35,559 nt of DNA from Psychrobacter immobilis. GTDB taxonomy: Bacteria > Pseudomonadota > Gammaproteobacteria > Pseudomonadales > Moraxellaceae. The number at the start of each line of letters is the position of its first letter. Position 1 is the stretch's first letter. The translations under genes were made by a program, and so were the position numbers. The notes under the pieces were generated by a model. That model was not told where the DNA came from and did not search any database. It was given only the letters and a program-made list of their open reading frames with translations. Location of the stretch: NCBI RefSeq assembly GCF_904846225.1, contig NZ_CAJGZJ010000025.1, positions 1 through 35,559 on the forward strand. Reading direction: 5' to 3'. Shown here one piece after another: positions 33,555 through 35,559 of the stretch.

Positions 33555-34979
33555 TTATATACTGCTGACCATGCTATCAGGCGATAAAATCGCCGCCAAC
33601 GCTTCATCACTCAGCAACTTTTCTTGTCGCACCAGTTCAGCCACACCTGAACCACTAAGCAAAGCATATCCTGCGATACGACTGGCATTTTCGTAGCCAA
33701 TGTGCGGCACCAGTGCGGTCACAATACCGATGCTGTTTTCGACATGTTGCGCGCATCGCGCTTCATTAGCCGTAATACCTTGAATGCACAGCTCATCCAG
33801 CATGCGAATCGACTTCTCTAACATACGTGCATTATTCAGCAGATTATAGACAATCAATGGCTCCATGGCGTTGAGCTGTAATTGCCCGGCTTCTGCTGCC
33901 ATAGTAATCGTCATATCGGTGCCCATAACCTGAAACGCGGCTTGATTCATCGCCTCAGGAATCACTGGATTGACCTTACCCGGCATAATGGACGAACCTG
34001 GTTGCCTGGCTGGCAGATTTATTTCGCCCAGACCTGTGCGCGGCCCGCTCGATAATAGGCGCAAATCGTTGCTTAATTTAGACAATTTAATAGACAAGCG
34101 TTTGAGTGAACCAGAAAAGGTAATAAACGCACCCATATCAGCGCTAGCGGCTATGAGGTCTTCGGCAAGTGTCACTGGCAAGCCACTGATATCGGCTAAC
34201 TCACTAGTCGCCAAGCTGGCATAACCCTTTGGCGCATTGATACCCGTTCCGATGGCAGTACCGCCTAAATTCACTTCACATAATTGTAGACAGGCGTGTT
34301 CGATTCGAGCCGTTTCATTGCCCAAATCATTGGCAAAGGCGTTAAATTCTTGACCCAACGTCATCGGCACAGCGTCTTGTAGTTGAGTACGACCCATTTT
34401 TAGAATACCGCTAAATTCTTTTCCTTTTGCGGCTAGGCTATGCTGTAACTTGGTGATTGCGTCTTTAAGGGGTTTTGCAGCAAATACAATCGCTAAGCGT
34501 GCCGCACTAGGATAGACGTCATTGGTCGACTGCGAGCGATTGACATCATTATTGGGATGCAAATGATGATATTGACCATACTCAAAACCCATTTTAGCCA
34601 AACCAATATTAGCAATCACTTCGTTAGCGTTCATGTTGGTCGACGTGCCTGCCCCACCTTGGATTAGGTCAACAATGAACTGTTCATGATACTCACCACG
34701 AATGAGGTCTGCACAGGCATCGATAATGGCATGTGCTTTATCATCGGTCAGCAATCCATGCTGATGATTGGCTTTGGCAGCGGCAGATTTGACCATAGCC
34801 AATGCTTTAATCAGCTCAGGAAAATGACTGATTGGCGTGCCAGTAATATTGAAGTTTTGGTACGCTCTTTGCGTTTGGATACCATATAAGGCAGAGGCAG
34901 GAACGGCTTGGCTGCCTAGTGAATCTTTTTCGATGCGAGTAAGGGTTTTGTCACAGATTAGGTTGTCAGTGTGTTTCAT
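33555..34979 (-). CDS. aspA: aspartate ammonia-lyase
   Basis: This 474-residue fumarase/aspartase superfamily enzyme converts L-aspartate to fumarate and ammonia. It opens RIEKDSLGSQAVPASALYGIQT, has GGAGTSTNMNANEV (about 108-121) and NNDVNRSQSTNDVYP (about 143-157), and the mobile signature loop GSSIMPGKVNP (328-338) with the catalytic Ser. VNPVIPE after the loop favours aspartase over class II fumarase, which has VNPTQ. The enzyme is cytoplasmic and tetrameric in the family. A disrupted LysR-type gene lies upstream on the same strand and may have been its regulator. In this organism it could compete with NadB for aspartate. Confidence 0.9.
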   Translation of the reverse strand: MKHTDNLICDKTLTRIEKDSLGSQAVPASALYGIQTQRAYQNFNITGTPISHFPELIKALAMVKSAAAKANHQHGLLTDDKAHAIIDACADLIRGEYHEQFIVDLIQGGAGTSTNMNANEVIANIGLAKMGFEYGQYHHLHPNNDVNRSQSTNDVYPSAARLAIVFAAKPLKDAITKLQHSLAAKGKEFSGILKMGRTQLQDAVPMTLGQEFNAFANDLGNETARIEHACLQLCEVNLGGTAIGTGINAPKGYASLATSELADISGLPVTLAEDLIAASADMGAFITFSGSLKRLSIKLSKLSNDLRLLSSGPRTGLGEINLPARQPGSSIMPGKVNPVIPEAMNQAAFQVMGTDMTITMAAEAGQLQLNAMEPLIVYNLLNNARMLEKSIRMLDELCIQGITANEARCAQHVENSIGIVTALVPHIGYENASRIAGYALLSGSGVAELVRQEKLLSDEALAAILSPDSMVSSI

Positions 34980-35215
34980 GTTTTTTAGGCTTCTTGAGGA
35001 TGAGGTAAATTAAAGAGGCAAACGCGTCACATTTAAACGGACTGTCTTAGCGTCTTTGAATAAAGCAGAGTCATCGTAACCGAGAATACGGTGCAAGAAA
35101 AACGTAAATATTCGACTCTCAGCCCCAAAAATATTGATGCTTAAAGACATTTGTTATAGATAAGCTTGCGCTATTAAAAACAAAAAAAATAGACGCTATA
35201 GAATATCAATATAAA

Positions 35216-35484
35216 TCAAAGTCCTAACACCTGCTTTAAGGCGTTAATTTGTGGCTGCTGGCGATCTACATAACGATACGCCAGCACGACTTCTCGGACT
35301 AAGCTGTTGTCACCCAAATGATGGACTTTGACTGGCGCAGTACTTCTAATCCATAACCCAGCATAAGGAATCAAAGAGACGCCTAAACCCGACTCAACCA
35401 TTCTAACGATAGCATCAAGATCGTTGATTTCCATGATCGTATTCACTTTGATGTCTTGTTGTTTAAAGAACCTGCTTAGTTTTG
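35216..35484 (-). pseudogene. LysR-type regulator, 3' remnant cut by an IS607-type end
   Basis: The last ~89 residues of a LysR effector-binding domain remain: LSRFFKQQDIKVNTIMEINDLDAIVRMVESGLGVSLIPYAGL and a C-terminus ending LKQVLGL. The upstream part is replaced at 35485 by sequence identical in layout to the IS607 right end at 4309. The frame runs on into the IS (35506 down) only by chance. An N-terminal portion may lie beyond the window on the other side of the element. The gene is transcribed toward aspA from 237 bp upstream. Confidence 0.8.
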
Positions 35485-35559
35485 CCGTTCCAAAAATCTT
35501 ACTCAAACCTAATCAATATTAACTATTGGTTAGGTTTAACGTTTTCTTTCTGCTTCACT
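35485..35559 (-). mobile_element. right end of a second IS607-family copy (cut by window edge)
   Basis: The 75 bases match 4309-4383 with about three differences and in the same orientation, including the conserved hairpin (arms at 35505-35518 and 35524-35537). The flank changes abruptly at CCGTTCC, and tnpB is expected beyond the window. The differences show it is not an identical recent duplicate of the first copy. Confidence 0.82.

Noticed and set aside
35485..35506. TTG-initiated N-terminus (SKIFGT) for the LysR fragment
   Set aside because: These residues come from the IS607 end, not from lysR. The fragment lacks its DNA-binding domain and is better called a pseudogene.

Overview
The window looks like a chromosomal segment of a Psychrobacter-type gammaproteobacterium (Moraxellaceae). 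The grounds are the moderate-to-low GC, the gene types (NrtR-controlled nad genes, LysO, DUF2058, paired UbiH-type hydroxylases, a CdsA paralogue) and a short dispersed repeat that recurs in many intergenic spaces. The genus is an inference from gene content, not from an rRNA marker. No rRNA, tRNA, CRISPR array or prophage was seen.

Layout. 1-4131: a tandem universal stress protein, a DUF2058 protein and a CvrA/NhaP2-type K+/H+ antiporter. 4309 to about 6380: an IS607-family element (serine transposase plus TnpB), which probably also encodes the TnpB guide RNA at its end. 6421-8545: three consecutive uncharacterised genes that are diverged paralogues of one another; the middle one carries a perfect EF-hand calcium loop. 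8692-10302: a LysE/ArgO exporter and a MarC protein. 10685-16278: an NAD module with nadC, the regulator nrtR and the nadA-nadB operon. Matching palindromes lie in the nadC and nadA promoters.

16465-22181: a lipid-metabolism cluster. A CdsA-like cytidylyltransferase converges on a tightly overlapping operon encoding a three-domain fusion (CDP-alcohol phosphatidyltransferase, alpha/beta hydrolase, methyltransferase), a patatin-like protein with Cys in place of the nucleophilic Ser, and a short-chain dehydrogenase. 22409-28245: lysine exporter LysO, an OmpA-like lipoprotein, an unknown membrane protein and two ubiquinone-pathway hydroxylases. 28827-33288: PhoH, then a CusRS/CopRS-like two-component system divergent from a duplicated DUF305 lipoprotein, with a CusR-like box between them. 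33555-35559: aspartase, then the 3' remnant of a LysR gene cut by a second copy of the IS607 end.

At least seven complete, deleted or nested copies of a ~143-bp MITE-like repeat (ends TATAGTC...GACTATA, long internal inverted repeats) sit between genes. In two cases the repeat supplies the stop codon and last codons of the upstream gene. The strongest candidates for undescribed biology are the three-paralogue membrane family and the fused lipid cluster. The IS607 guide RNA, the repeat family and the copper-type operon are better precedented.
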